Of a stretch of DNA of 64,000 nucleotides, positions 43,380 to 55,589 are shown in pieces. The position numbers and the translations under genes were made by a program. Source of the DNA: Lunularia cruciata (lineage: Eukaryota; Streptophyta; Marchantiopsida; Lunulariales; Lunulariaceae). The number at the start of each line of letters is the position of its first letter. Within the stretch, counting starts at the first letter, position 1. The stretch is taken from NCBI GenBank assembly GCA_948567375.1, contig OX419755.1:82974218-83038217 (forward strand). Reading direction: 5' to 3'. The notes under the pieces are model-generated. The model saw nothing but the letters and a program-made list of their open reading frames with translations, was not told the DNA's origin and did not search any database.

Positions 43380-46300
43380 TGGTTTGCATGGCATCCATGT
43401 TTAGGGTTTGCTTGGTGCATGGCTTGCGTGCAATTTCACTCACTATCTGTTTTGCAATTCAAGATTTACCTTTTAGAATTGTGCAATCAGAAAACAAATA
43501 TTGAGAGAAATTTAATTATAATGTTCATGCATTTTAGATATTCAATGCCAAGTGCCAATTACAATCCAAGGGCATCCAAATCAATTTCCAAAATGTCCTT
43601 TGCTCCTTCTTGGATTTGATCTTTATCCAACCAACACCACTTCACGTATGGCATATAATCAACGGTTGTATGAAACCTGATCAGCCAAGTTCCTTTGGAT
43701 ATCTCTTCCATATATTCCATTTCAACTTCTCTCTCATACCACTCAATTGCCATCTCGCCTTACATGTGTAAAATGCTTTTAGTTTTTAGTCTCTCCTCTT
43801 ACTTCACCCATCCCCTCTCCTCTCTTTGTGCAAAACTCTCTCTCTTTCTTGATTCCCACACCTATCCTCTCCATTTCTTCCCTTCCCTCTCTCATCTCCT
43901 CTATGTGCAAACCTCTCTCCTCTATGCAATGCTCATGGTTTGCTAATGCAAATGAATGATGGCTATAAATGGACTTTTGTCCTCCTTTGTTCCTCTCTTT
44001 GATCAACATCCTCTCTCCCTCCTCCTTCTCTTTGGAAAATGTACTTTGTGTTTGTCCTTCTAGTTTTTCTCAATTCAAACTTGTCCTTCATATTTCTCTC
44101 TTCTCAATTTCTATTAATTTTGAATTTGTGCTCCCTTAGTCCTCTTCAAAAGATGTCCTTCCACTTTCACTCTTCTTCATTTCTCTCAAATTTGTACTCC
44201 ATCCCGACTAGCGGTCAATATCATATGCCATCTACCTCTCCCAAAAACTCAATCTCTCTCCCAAATTTCTTTAAACTCGGAATTTTGATGAATAATCTTC
44301 ATCTCCTCTCAATTCTCCCACGCTTCTCTTCCTTTTTTCTATTGGTGTACATTAGCGCTCCTAAACTCTTCACAACCCTTCAACCACCAAAGACATTGCA
44401 ACTATATGTTTTTCCAATCCAACCATTTGGATATTTCTTAAACTTCCTCATACTTTAGACATCATCCATTCCTAAATTACTCACTCATTGCTCTTGAGTT
44501 TATGTATTCTTGACTTTCTCACTCATTTCTTCACTCCTTGCCTCAACCAAAATACTCACCTTCTCTTCCCAAAATACTTGCCTTGCACAATCCATGCTAC
44601 CTGTGCAAATGCCCATGCATCCTACACAACCACACTAGGTTTACCATGCCAATTTAACAAAGGCAAGTGTATTTCACAATTTAACAAAGGCAAGTGTATT
44701 CCACAATTTAACCAAGCCATAGTGTAATTATTCATTCATTCCAAGCATATAAAACACATTGAAAGTAAATCAAATAGAGTTTGGTTGAATCATAACATAC
44801 TTGAAGTCCATCAAAGATTTTACATTGATATGGAGGTCATAAAATATATTACATTGATCCGGACCTTAGGTAGGCCAAACAATTTTGAATTACATAATTT
44901 CTTGTTTCTTCTTTGTTCTCTCCACGATACTCTAAGGTAACTTTGTACACACTTTGCTTTTCATTTACTATATCTAAATCTGAATCATCAAAGTCTTCTT
45001 CTACCCAATTATCTACCTCGTTAATCATAAAGTTATGAAGAATAATACACATGGTCACCCATCTTAATAGATCCACATTTTGTCTAAGATCATTTTGTTG
45101 TATTCGTATTTCTTTGAGTAAATGCCATCTATCTTTCAGAATTCTAATACAATGCTCATTTTCTACTCTAGCACAAGTCAAACACTTCTTAAAAGTAGCC
45201 TTGTTGGATGTTTGAGCTTGTTTGAAGGAGGGAACTAAATGTCCAATAAGAATATGACCCGAATCTCCTAATAGAATAAATGATTCTCAAACAAGCTGCA
45301 CTTGCTTCTTGTATTAAAATCTGTCCATATAGGTGAATTTTTTACATATGCCATGTCATGGCAAGATCTCGACATTCCTGTGCTAAAATTCACATAGTTA
45401 CAAGTTGGATCAATCCTTATTTGCACCCTATAATAACAAATATTACCATTCCACATATCCATATTGAACAAAACAATAATTCTTACCCCCAACAAAATGA
45501 ATAATCCATCTACTATTGTTGCATATGACTTGACCATTAATAGAGTAAAATCCCTTTTGACAAAGATATATTTCCCCATCCACTTTGAGTCATTGTGACA
45601 ATTTGAATAAAGTTCCATCCACTAAACTCAAGTATGCAAGTAATCCTTTTTGGATAAAAATAGCATATATTCTTTACCTCTCCTCTTTGTCTATTTTACC
45701 TCCTTGCACAAGATAGAAATAATTCATAATCATTACTCATTTTGTAGACACTATTGTAGAGCTTGCACTAATCCCCCATAGGTTTAACCTTCTTGCCACA
45801 CTTGCCCCATTGCAATGATGGCAAAACCAATCAAGAGCAAAGGAAACCTACATCCACATAGGAGTTTGTGTCCTTCTAGAGGAATTTCTAAATACTCCAT
45901 GATTTTGTATGACATATACTAAAGCTTGGAGAAAATTGATTCTATTAAGCATTCAAAATGCTTGAGCATTCAATCCGTGAAAAAAATTCAATACAAATTC
46001 ATTGCTCTGAGTAAATTGCATTCTACCTTGTAGATAACAAGACTCCAATGTATAATTCCACCTTGTTGTGAGTACCCCAATAGAATCTCTTCATCGTTTG
46101 AGCTCTATTCATTCCATGCAAGAGACTCCTCAACATTGTCACTCTCTATTTCCACCCTCAAAATCAACCTGATTAATTTTGCATTTGTTAGAAAAAGAAT
46201 AATATGAGCACTTGTGCGAGGCATCCCATTGGCTTGGATCCAACTATAAGGCTTTCATGATAGATCCAATTTGACCAATACAGAAAATATAGAAATTGCA

Positions 46301-46830
46301 AGGTATTGAAGGAATCATAGGGTATTGAGAGGAGGAACAAAGAGTAAGGGGAGCTCAGATTCTATGGTAGGAATTGCACTCACAAGGTGTGGAGTATTAA
46401 GCGGAGGAGCAAAGAGCAAGGGGGCTTAGAAGTGAACGCAAGGGAACATGGGATGGGAGGGGAGGGGAGGGGCGGTGAACCAAAGCAAGTGTGGTGGTGG
46501 TGTTGAACTCGCCAGATCAAAATGGAGATCATGGGATTACAAGTGGGACATTAACTTTAGCTCTTTTAATTAATGTCATTAATGGGAATTAAAATTCAAA
46601 ATCAGGCAGTGAGATTAATGTATGCGGATATATGCTTGAAACGTGCTATCCTCATATAACTCTACAGGTCATGATTTCAAATCCCCATATAACTTTTACA
46701 ACTATTGCTATTAGGCCTTGTTAAACACTTTTTGATTTTGGGTTTTACTATCTATAAAAGTTATACAGGTTACCCATAAATTTTTTTATGGAATCTTACC
46801 GGTACTGAAAAATGCTACATTTGAAACCCC
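43380..46830 (-). mobile_element. PIF/Harbinger element, copy 2
   Basis: The left part (GGTTTGCATGGC...TTTAGGGTTTGC at 43.38 kb, then CT-rich sequence with CTATTGGTGTACAT) and the right part (GCAAAGAGCAAGG..., GAACCAAAGCAAGTGTGGTGG, then TCATGATTTCAAATCCCCATATAA) are both shared with 53.4-59.8 kb, so the boundaries are set by comparison, to within tens of bases. The transposase lies between on the minus strand. Exact terminal repeats and target duplication were not found. Confidence 0.7.
44855..46190 (-). pseudogene. PIF/Harbinger transposase, copy 2
   Basis: In minus-strand order: N-terminal SLAWNE region (46.1 kb), VIQNHGVFRNSSRRTQTPMW (45.9 kb), the FNMDMWNGNICYY stretch (45.45 kb), CHDMAYVKNSPIWTDFNTRS (45.35 kb), then CARVENEHCIRILKDRWHLL and WVTMCIILHNFMINEVDNW (44.85-45.18 kb). 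The last blocks are the conserved end of HARBI1-type DDE transposases, with the catalytic Glu in VENEHC. Stops and shifts separate the parts, so it is inactive. Confidence 0.88.
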
Positions 46831-47555
46831 TCACTTAGTGCACTTTTTTGCAAACTCTGATAAAAGAATGCACTCCCTGATTTAGTTTCAAGTCCTTTTC
46901 ATTTTAAAGGTATCCATAAATTATTATTTTTTATATTCTTACGCTGCCCGTATATATTAATGGTTTCTATTATTATAACCAAGCACTTCCCCTTATTTCC
47001 CTGCACGAGGTCAATACGATTGGCTAGTTGTCTTGAATCTACTACTGTGGTCAGAAATATACCGCGTACAGTTGCGTTTAAAGCCCACATTGTATACGAA
47101 GCGACGGTACTCTACGAATGTATATTCCGGATGTCGGGGGTGCCCGCACAGACTGACTGCTTAAACCTCAGGCAGACGCTTGTCGAGAGAGAATGAGCTA
47201 AAGGGGAACATGCCCAAGGATACGCCGAATATTCTTCTGGGTTGGTGGTGGTGGTTTTATCAAAGAAGGTTGAAGAGAGAGAGCTAAAGCAAGGAGGGGA
47301 CTACAAGCGATAGGTAGGAAGGAAAGGGATGGGAAGCACGGTTGAACCGGTTACCGACCGACCACAAGATTGGGATTGGGGGAGGAGTGGGAGGGCGTCG
47401 ATTGCAGAAAAGTTAGAGGGAAATCAGAAACAGCTGATGCAACGAGGGGTCGGGAGTTCAGCTTCAGATTCTGTGTCCGGGAACTCTGTGGTGGTGTGCA
47501 TGTGTGCACAATAACAAACACATAACTTAGATAGATAGTCTGTATCGATACTATT

Positions 47556-47640
47556 GGAATCTAACCCCCTTCTACCTTGTTTGTCTTTCTCTTTGTACGG
47601 GGTCTGCCTATCTTTCACGTGTTCTATATGCTCGCTTTTT
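47556..47640. repeat. Partial MITE end, relative of 37429-37714
   Basis: CTAACCCCCTTCTACCTTGTTTGTC, TTTGTACGGGGTCTGCCTATCTTTCACGTGTTCTA corresponds to the right end of the 37.4-kb copy (CTTGTATGGCC...GGCCTTCCCATCCTTCATGTGTTCTA). Confidence 0.6.
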
Positions 47641-48050
47641 ATTTGGATAGGTAGCATTGGTATTTTAATGAGAAAGATAAATAGCAGAGAAAAAGCGACC
47701 GCGTGCAGGGAAAGGAGGACTGCATTGCCGGCGTGGTGAGATGGAAGGCCATCCGGTCGGTCAAATGGAACTCCAGAGAGGGGAAAAGACACGTCCATTG
47801 CTGCGAGTGCTGAAGAGGAGTTCCGTTGGGACGGAATGTTACACGTGCCGACAGATAAGGGAGCAAGTGAAGTGGATGAGCGTGGAGACATGGGAATAAT
47901 GCGCTCATTGGCAGCCTTGGCCGTCCTTTTCCTGCCGGCATTGCGTCATTGGCCAATCTCCTCCTGTTTCTCCTCTTGCTCAGGTGCAACTACCTACCAC
48001 TACAGACATGAGTCTGTTCGTCTCCTTTCTTCGGCAACTATTTGTGCATT

Positions 48051-48082
48051 CTCATATAGATTTGTGTACAAATCTATATGAG
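48051..48082. repeat. Perfect 32-bp palindrome
   Basis: CTCATATAGATTTGT (48051-48065) and ACAAATCTATATGAG (48068-48082) are perfect inverted arms separated only by GT. It can extrude as a cruciform or act as a symmetric protein site. Confidence 0.95.
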
Positions 48083-48303
48083 ATTTGTATGGGTACCCAA
48101 AAGTAGATCAGACACCGGCGGGGTTTCAGTTTTACATTTTAAGGCTAGTTTATTATGAAGATATCGGGCTTAATTACCAATGCACTTTGGAGTTAATTCT
48201 AACCGACCATGTAATCCTAACCACCCAGATTATCCCAGATGTAAGCGTGAGAGGGATTCCCAGAGCATGTAATGGTAAACCACTAGTTAAATCCGGTTCA
48301 AAA

Positions 48304-48373
48304 GTCCTCTCGCATCCTTCCAAAATGGTGGAAGGATCGAGAGGAGACTATTTTGAAAAAATAGTCTCCTCTC
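48304..48373. repeat. Three-arm inverted repeat (mutually exclusive hairpins)
   Basis: GTCCTCTCGCATCCTTCC (48304-48321) pairs with GGAAGGATCGAGAGGAGAC (48330-48348) with one bulged base. The latter overlaps GAGAGGAGACTATTTT (48339-48354), which pairs perfectly with AAAATAGTCTCCTCTC (48358-48373) around a 3-base loop. The middle arm can pair left or right, not both. Confidence 0.9.
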
Positions 48374-48552
48374 CTCATGCTCGCATCTACTCATGCCCCT
48401 CCAGCGGATTGAAATGTCAAGAGTGTTAGAATAGTTCTTAATGGTACACCATTAGAAGGTTTTGTTATTCATATTCAAAGGTGATGGAATTGGTGAGTAA
48501 ATATGCCGCCATTTGGCTTCACAATCAAAATACCTCACGCGTGAAGGTGTTA

Positions 48553-48876
48553 GAATTGGTGAGTAAACACGCAATACGTTGCCCGACCATCCTAGCATAA
48601 TATAGTAATAGAGTGCACCTGGGCAAATTGAAATCAAAATCTAGATTTGCTTCTTATACATTGGAAACATGGATGAAACTTCTATTCACTCTCTTTTGCA
48701 ATCTGAATTGGTGAGTAAACAAGTCGCATGTTGCACAACCATCCTAGCATAATATAATAATAGAGTGCACTTGGGCAAATTGAAATTAAAATCTAGATTA
48801 CTTCTTATACTTTGGAAACATAGATGAATCTACTATTCACTCTGCTTTGCTATCCCTCTTATGCCTATTTGATTCC
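48553..48876. repeat. 162-bp tandem duplication
   Basis: GAATTGGTGAGTAAAC, then CCATCCTAGCATAATATA, ATAGAGTGCAC(C/T)TGGGCAAATTG and CTATTCACTCT occur in the same order from 48553 and from 48715. A shorter piece (GAATTGGTGAGTAAA) also lies at 48487. The copies differ at scattered bases. Confidence 0.88.
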
Positions 48877-48879
48877 AAG

Positions 48880-50180
48880 AATTATTTGACAAGGTGGTCG
48901 CTTCTATCCCACTTCCAAGTTTGAATGCAACAAGCAAAGGATCAAAGGGTGTGTCCGAGCACATGGCAAGGGAGGGTCCAAGGTTACAGTCCACTCACCA
49001 AGTAGCAGTTTGTGCAAAAAAAAAAACAATGGGTGAAGATGGCTGATTTCGGATGGCTTATCACCATTACTCGCAAATACTTGATTATTTAGAGGATCTT
49101 GAGCACTTTTGTCAAATCCATGGAGGAATTAGTAAAAAGCCTGTCTAAAAAAGCACAACACTTAACTACATGGCCACTTACTTGGTTTGGCATGGGCAAG
49201 GATTTCCATCCTCCATGAACAATGATTGGCTTTACAAAAAATGTGCAAGATACTTGAAATCATACAAAGATACTCGGGAATGGAAATAAAATTGCATTGG
49301 GGAGGGTCTCACTAACAAGGACTTGAAGTGAGGATGGAGAAAGATCAAGGATAAACTCAATCAATTTTTTTCCATTTTTTCCAAGAATGGATTTAATGTT
49401 GGGTTGAGAGCCAATATATCTCCTCTTGCATTGATTAGTATTGGTGGTACAAAGGAAGAAGTGCATTTCATGGATGTAACATGCCTTGTTGTCACACCAC
49501 TAGAGGAGGCAGATGACAAAATGGGAGAAAATCCTCTTGACAAATTAATTCATATAGCATCTTGAGCATTTGAGGGCCCTTAGATTGCATATGTGTACAT
49601 ATGGAAATTACAAATATGTGTCATTGGGAGTTCTAGATGGGGGGAGAGGTGTTGGTTTAGATGAGGATGACAGTCCTTGTTTGACAAGAAGCTAAGCCGA
49701 GCAACACTCCCATACTTTGTGAGCAACCGAGAACTAATCAAGAGAGAACAAAGCACCAAGAGAAGAGAAGAATCAATAAGAGAGAGAGAGAGTCAAGGAT
49801 TTTATAAAGATGAGCCAAATAGAGATGCCTCCAAGGAGAAAGAGGAGCGGGATAATACTGAAGAAACATTTAACAAGAAGGAAGTTGATTTTTGAAAGAA
49901 GAGAAGGAACTCAAAAGCATCCAAGATGGCCTCTATAGTTACACTTGGTTTGGCTTCATTGTTGCAAGATCTAGCATCTCACACCAAAGTAAGAATTGAA
50001 TCCAAGGAGAGAAGTAAAATAACACAAAATCAAGCTTTGCAAGTGGTAGATCTTGGGAAACACAAGAGAGAAGTAGAGTTAGAGAAGATCTTAAAGGCAG
50101 AGAAAATCAGGTCCAAAGTAGAAAAGTTCTAAATCAAGAGGAGTGAGGCCAAATCAAAATGCTTTTATGTCATGAAACTT
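48880..50180 (+). pseudogene. Unidentified degenerate ORF, charged C-terminus
   Basis: The plus strand reads as one protein with single stops and shifts: KDLK-GWRKIKDKLNQFFSIF, NVGLRANISPLALISIGGTK, EVHFMDVTCLVVTPLEEADD, then a Lys/Glu/Arg-rich coiled-coil tail (49677-49895 and 49926-50132, EKEERDNTEETF, REVELEKILKAEKI). It might be the DNA-binding partner ORF of a PIF-type element given its neighbours, but no Myb motif could be confirmed. Confidence 0.4.
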
Positions 50181-51128
50181 GAACTAGCTTGTGTAGGAAA
50201 AAAATTCCAGAGGAGATTAAATGCATTATTACCATGTTATCTACTATAGATTCAAATAATCATGGTGGCTCTAGTACTAGCTATAGTGTGGACCCCAATT
50301 TCCTTGAACCCAAAATAACCCGGATTTAGTTCCTTGTGGCAGTTGGAACAAGAGTATGAGAGTTTAGAGCTCTAGTATTCCCCATGTAAAATTATCTTAT
50401 ATATAAATTTTACCAAATTATTGCGGGTATCCAATATAATGCATGTTTATTCTTTGTTTGGCAATGATTAGCTCAATGTTTCCATGTGAATCATCAAGTT
50501 GTATAATTTGCCCGTAATAGACTATGATAGTTGTAGAATTCTCTCCAGAATCCACCTATAATAGATTATGATAATAGAACTACATATGAAGAGATTGAAT
50601 ATGAGAACTTTAAAACTACCAAACTACAAACTACCAAAGCAGGCAACACTCTCACACTTAGGTTTGACAAATGTTTAAATCTTGTCATTGTGGGAGCGCA
50701 AGTATCCATATCCAAACACCTGGTTTATATGGAGCCAAACACTTTATTTGGTTCAACCTATGCAGACCAGGTTGAACAGACATGTACATGTGAATATACT
50801 CTAACTCTCCATTGTTGAGTTGTTTTAAACAATACAAAGTTTTAACACATGTTAACATAAGTAGTGTCCATCAATATTTCAAGTATGTATGCCCAATATA
50901 TAAAATTATATACAAGAGGAAAAGGTGTAAAAAATATCAAGGCACTAAAACCCAAGCCTAAGGTCTAGTGTACATATCTCTTGAGTGCATCATGTAACCT
51001 TTAATATAAAGTAGGTCCAATTAAAGAGAGTATAGTACCACATCCATCTTTGCTCTTGAGCATGCATTGGAAGCTCACTAAATGATCTCCCTAAAAGCTC
51101 ATTAGGGTCAAAACTATAATCCCTCAAT
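50181..51128. other. AT-rich spacer
   Basis: No gene, RNA gene or internal repeat can be supported here. Confidence 0.5.
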
Positions 51129-53083
51129 CTACTCCTCCTCTAGGAATCTAATGGTTGGAGCTGTAGAAGCCCTAAATTTATCTAAAGGTGAGACAAGGAG
51201 CTTAAACAATGAAGTGTATGAAGTACTAAGGGTATCCATTGGTGAAAAAGATGGAGGGTGTATAACTGCATGAGGATAGTTCATGCAATAAGGAAGAGCT
51301 GCTCTGTCCAAAAATAGTATATCTTGGATAGATAAACCTAATGAGGTAAAATTACCGTATGGTTTAACCATAAAACCTCTAAACTCATCAACATATCTAT
51401 CCGTCTTGGCAAGGCATGCAATCAAACATGAACCAATATGAACTCTTGTTGTTAGGTGACCAAGCTCCTACATAGAATGCGATAGGGACCACATTGCACT
51501 TTGGACTACTAGTCCATATGATCACCTCAAAGTGAGAGATACAATATTGCATAAACTCTCTAATGCTAGGCTATGGAATATACCATAATGTACTACTCAT
51601 GGTAAAATAGCACCATCCCTCCTCATGGTCTCAGAACACCACTCCAAGAAGTGAGGTCTACTAAGATCTCTTACAATTACTATACAATTCAAATCTAACA
51701 CTAGAAATCTTCCTCCTCAAATCTGTATGGAAAATAATACAAGGAATGAATGATCTAGATAAACTCATCGTCTTTGACAAACAAGTGAGTCTTTGTGCCT
51801 CATCACTCAAAGATACCTTCTACTCTTGAAGCCACAAGCACTCATGGTAAGCACCCTAAAAACTTGGAGGAGTGCAATATCATCCTTGGCGCAAGGTCTC
51901 TTTGATACAATATCCTCTCCAAAGTGCAAATAATGCTCCTCTCTTGTGCCTCCTACAAGAGTCAACCAAGTTTGACTGGATCAAGTAGCTTGGAAAGAAG
52001 ATGCTCTCCCATATGATGGAGTAGTATTGTCTCTAGTATGATGCACTTTGGATGAAGAACCTGTAGTATGTGGTGGTGTAGGGGTGGTGTGTGTGGTGGT
52101 GGTATATGTGTGTGGTGCTGGTGGTGTAGGAGGGGCTCTCTCTATGGTAGGATCTCTAAATGGACTATGGGTCTGAGTACCTGCTAACATCTCTCATAGC
52201 CCCTACCACACCATAGGAGTCAACAGATTTGTTTGAGTCCCTACCTCCTATGGGGGAAACCACCAAGGATAATGTCATATAGACATGCTACATAATATTT
52301 CATAGATATGTTACACTATACATTAGGCCTCTAACCACTCTCTAGCCTCCTTGTGAGCATCCTTGTATGCTACCCTAGGAGTATATAGTTGAGCACTCAC
52401 CTCATGTACTCTTCTCCTGGTCTTCTCCAATAGTTCCATAATAATGAAAACTCTCTTATATACCATATCTCTTGAACTCTATATTCCTTTGCTCTCTCCC
52501 TACTATCTCTCATGAGTCTTTCCAACTCAATGAGTCTCTCAACTCAAGCTCTCATATCATACTCTCTCTCCTTAATAACTCTAAGTATTCCTACTAATAC
52601 TTGCTCTTAGTACTATCCTTAATACATAACTACATCTCCCTCTCTATTAGTCTACTCTCTCTCTCTCCTCAAGCCAAAATTGCTCCTCCCTTTGTGCAAT
52701 TATTCTCTCATGCTTAGCTAGCCTAGTCTCCCTCTCACTCAACAAGTACTCCTCTAGCCTAATATGCTCCTCTCTCTCTCTCTTGGTCTCCTATCTTGAG
52801 AGTCCAACCAACTATCATCCGTAGTGCGTATGTGCTCCTCTCTAAGGGTACTCGATAGTGATGGCAATGGAGGTGGCTCATATCTCTCTCTCTCTCTCTC
52901 TCTCCTCTCTATGGATGACACGCTGATCCCATATAGGTTTTGGTACATCAATACTTGAGATGCATGAGGAGGATCATGAGAATTGTGATCATTAAGGTGC
53001 TCATGGGAATTGGATTGTCTAACATCATGAGATGCACATGTACACATTCTTTCACACCATATTAATCCAACAAAAAATACCAT
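51129..53083 (-). pseudogene. Unidentified degenerate ORF, Pro/Thr-rich and Arg/Glu-rich segments
   Basis: Minus strand, right to left: an Arg/Glu-rich stretch partly from a (TC)n tract (RERERYEPPPLPSLSS), LLSERETRLAKHERIIAQRE, a Pro/Thr-rich stretch at 52.0-52.2 kb (PTPPAPHTYTTTTHTTPTPP), and a compact C-terminal module at 51.13-51.43 kb (DEFRGFMVKPYGNFTSLGLS, LPYCMNYPHAVIHPPSFSP, closing TAPTIRFLEEE). The C-terminal module is the best preserved (98 codons open) and reads like a conserved protein of unknown family. Confidence 0.4.
52882..52910. repeat. (TC)n microsatellite
   Basis: A run of TC dinucleotides, with more CT-rich tracts nearby at 52.5-52.8 kb. It encodes the alternating Arg-Glu run seen on the minus strand. 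Confidence 0.9.
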
Positions 53084-54120
53084 GAATAATGGAAGGGTAT
53101 CAAGGAGTTTGCAATAAAAAAATAATGTATATAAATCTCAAAAGTTAAACATGTGCATAGGGTTAGCTAACCTATACTTAGATATGCATTTAACTAAAAC
53201 TAAACTCTCAATTTAACTCACCCAATTGCTCACCATGTGCAAGCTCTTCTTCATCTACTCTCTTGTGAATATAAATCTCCTCCTCTACACCTCTAATTTT
53301 ATATACAATCTCATCTTCTTCAAGTATTCCACTCTCCATGAATAAATAGGTGAGAACCTATCCCACATGGGTCACACAAAAGCATCTACCATTTGGGTAC
53401 ACAAACTGCATCTAAGCTACAACAAGCTCCGCCTCAATAAAGATGTGGTTTGCGTAGCCTTCATGCTTGGTTTGCATGGCCAATACAATTAGGGTTTGCA
53501 TCTGCATGGCTTTCCTATGATTTTGATCATTTCAATTTGACTTGGAATTTGACAAATATGTTTAAAAAAAACAGAAATATATTATCAACTTACATGAGGC
53601 TTGGGATATTTGATGGCAAGGGTGATTTTCAATCCCAATGCATTCAAATCTATTTCTCAAATGAACTCTATAGCTTCTTGGATTTGATTTTTATCCAACC
53701 AACACCACTTCAAGTATGGCATGTAATCAACAATCATTTGAAACCTAATCAACCAGGTCCTTTAGAGGTCTCATCCATATGTTCCATTTCAACATCTCTC
53801 TAGTACTTCTCAATTGCCATCTCGCTTGTCTTGCTCTTTTGTTTTAGTTTTAGTCCATCTTGCTTTGTCTCTCGTGCTCTTTCTCTGCATGAAACTCAAA
53901 GTTGCTCCTCAAAATTGGCAGTCTTCTTTCAATTTTTCTTGCTCTATCTCTCTTGCTCTTGCTCTATATGGAACTCAAAATTGCTCCATGAAACTCTCAA
54001 AACTAGTAGTCTTATCTCCACTTTTTCTCTCTACTCTCTCTCACTCTCTCACACCTACACTCTCTCACTCTCCTCTTCTCTTTCACAATTTGCACATGCA
54101 CTCTCTCATGTGAAAGTCAT

Positions 54121-54435
54121 ATCCCAAAATTTTCTCTTGTCCTCTCGTCTCCTTGATTCTCCTCTCTTTCTTGATTCACACAAACCTCTCTCCCGTTGCA
54201 AATGTGTCATGCAAGATAATGCTCTATCCCAAAATTCTCTCTTGTCCTCTCTTCTCTTGGATTTTCCTCTCTTTCTTGATTCACACAAACCTCTCTCCCG
54301 CTGCAAATGTGTCATGCAAGAGAATGCTCTATCCCAAAATTCTCTCTTGTCCTCTCTTCTCTTGGATTCTCCTCTTTTTTTTGATTTGCATAGCCCCTCT
54401 CCTCTCCTGCTATGAATGTGTCCCAAAACTTTGTC
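54121..54435. repeat. 105-bp tandem repeat, about three copies
   Basis: Units starting ATCCCAAAATT(T/C)TCTCTTGTCC begin at 54121, 54226 and 54331, an exact 105-bp spacing. The first two are nearly identical over 105 bp; the third diverges in its second half. Copy 2 at 43-46 kb lacks this expansion. Open frames across it are a by-product of the period being a multiple of three. Confidence 0.92.
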
Positions 54436-55589
54436 CTCTCTTCTCTTTCTTAATTCTTGCACTTCCTTGACTAAACCTTCCACTCTTTCCCATTTACACC
54501 TATATTCTCTCCATCTCTTGCAACTACACTCTCTCAATTCTCCTCTACTCTCTTTTTTGATTCACACCCGTGGTGAATGTTTTTGGTCCCAAGGCTTTAT
54601 GTATGAAACATTCTCCTCTCTCAATTTCTTGCACTCTCTTCATGCGGCTGCTGCAAATCTCTTTATGTCTTTCATTTCACCTAACTATTCCTCTTCTCTA
54701 TTGGTGTACATAAGCACCCTTGAACTCTTTGCAACCCTTCAACCACCAATGACACAACATCTATTTGTTTCCAATCCTACCATTCATATATGCTCTTCCT
54801 CCATATATCTAATATGCTCTTCTCCTAGACATTTGATTTGTGTTGCTCTAGTGTCATAGATTCCTTGCTTACCTTCACAAATGCATACACACACTGCATA
54901 CCCCATGCAACCACATTGGTTTACCTTTGCATATGCCCATCCATACATACAACTCCGTCCAAAAATACTCACCTTCTCCTCCTTTATTACTCATGCACAA
55001 CCTTCACAAATGCACTATCCAAAATACTCACCTCCTCCTCCCAAAATACTTATGCATAACCTTCAAATGCATACTCGTGCAACCACATCACCTAAAGTAC
55101 TCACTTTCTCTTCTAGAATCATGCGCAACCTTCAAATGCACACCTTGGCAAGCATACAACCCAAAATACTCACCTTTTTTTCCCAAATACTTGGGCACCG
55201 CCTTCGCAAATGCACAACTACACTAGTTTGCCTTTGTGAATGCCTATGCACTTGTGCATGCCATGCATATTGTGCAAAGCCACGTATATTTGCCACCACA
55301 CTAGGTTCATCCTGCCAATTTAATACAATTACTACACAATTTAACCAAGCACAAGTGCAATATTTCATTCAACATATAGAGTATTTAAAGCAAATCAAAC
55401 TCACTCAAAGTACATAAATAGAAGAGTAAGGGGAAACTCACTCAAAGTATATAAAAGGAGTATTCCAAGTGAATCAAGTTACTCAAAGTATATAAACATA
55501 AATAGAGGGGTTTGGTTGAATCAAAATATACTTGAAGTCCATATAAATATTCCATGGATATGAAAATCATATAAATAATACATTGTGCA

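Larger units (their letters stand above)
46831..48303. other. CpG-containing island, possible unrecognised gene
   Basis: Open frames on both strands between 47329 and 48081 (longest 155 codons, minus, 47424-47891) have no recognised domain. The 155-codon frame runs through a MITE end, so is doubtful. A palindromic CCAAT site (ATTGGCCAAT, 47948-47957) could mark a promoter. Confidence 0.3.

Noticed and set aside
44039..44458. 139-codon plus-strand Leu/Ser/Phe-rich frame
   Set aside because: CT-rich sequence in the left part of PIF copy 2; the hydrophobic look follows from base composition.
47424..47891. 155-codon minus-strand open frame
   Set aside because: It includes a MITE end and shows no domain or codon pattern that would support a gene.
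47948..47957. Palindromic CCAAT site as a proven bidirectional promoter
   Set aside because: No recognisable gene start on either side, so only noted.
53831..54415. 194-codon plus-strand Ser/Leu-rich open frame
   Set aside because: Its length comes from a CT-rich tract and a 105-bp repeat whose period is a multiple of three; low complexity, antisense within a PIF element.
54121..54435. CRISPR-like regular repeats
   Set aside because: The units are contiguous without unique spacers, in eukaryotic transposon sequence; simple tandem duplication.
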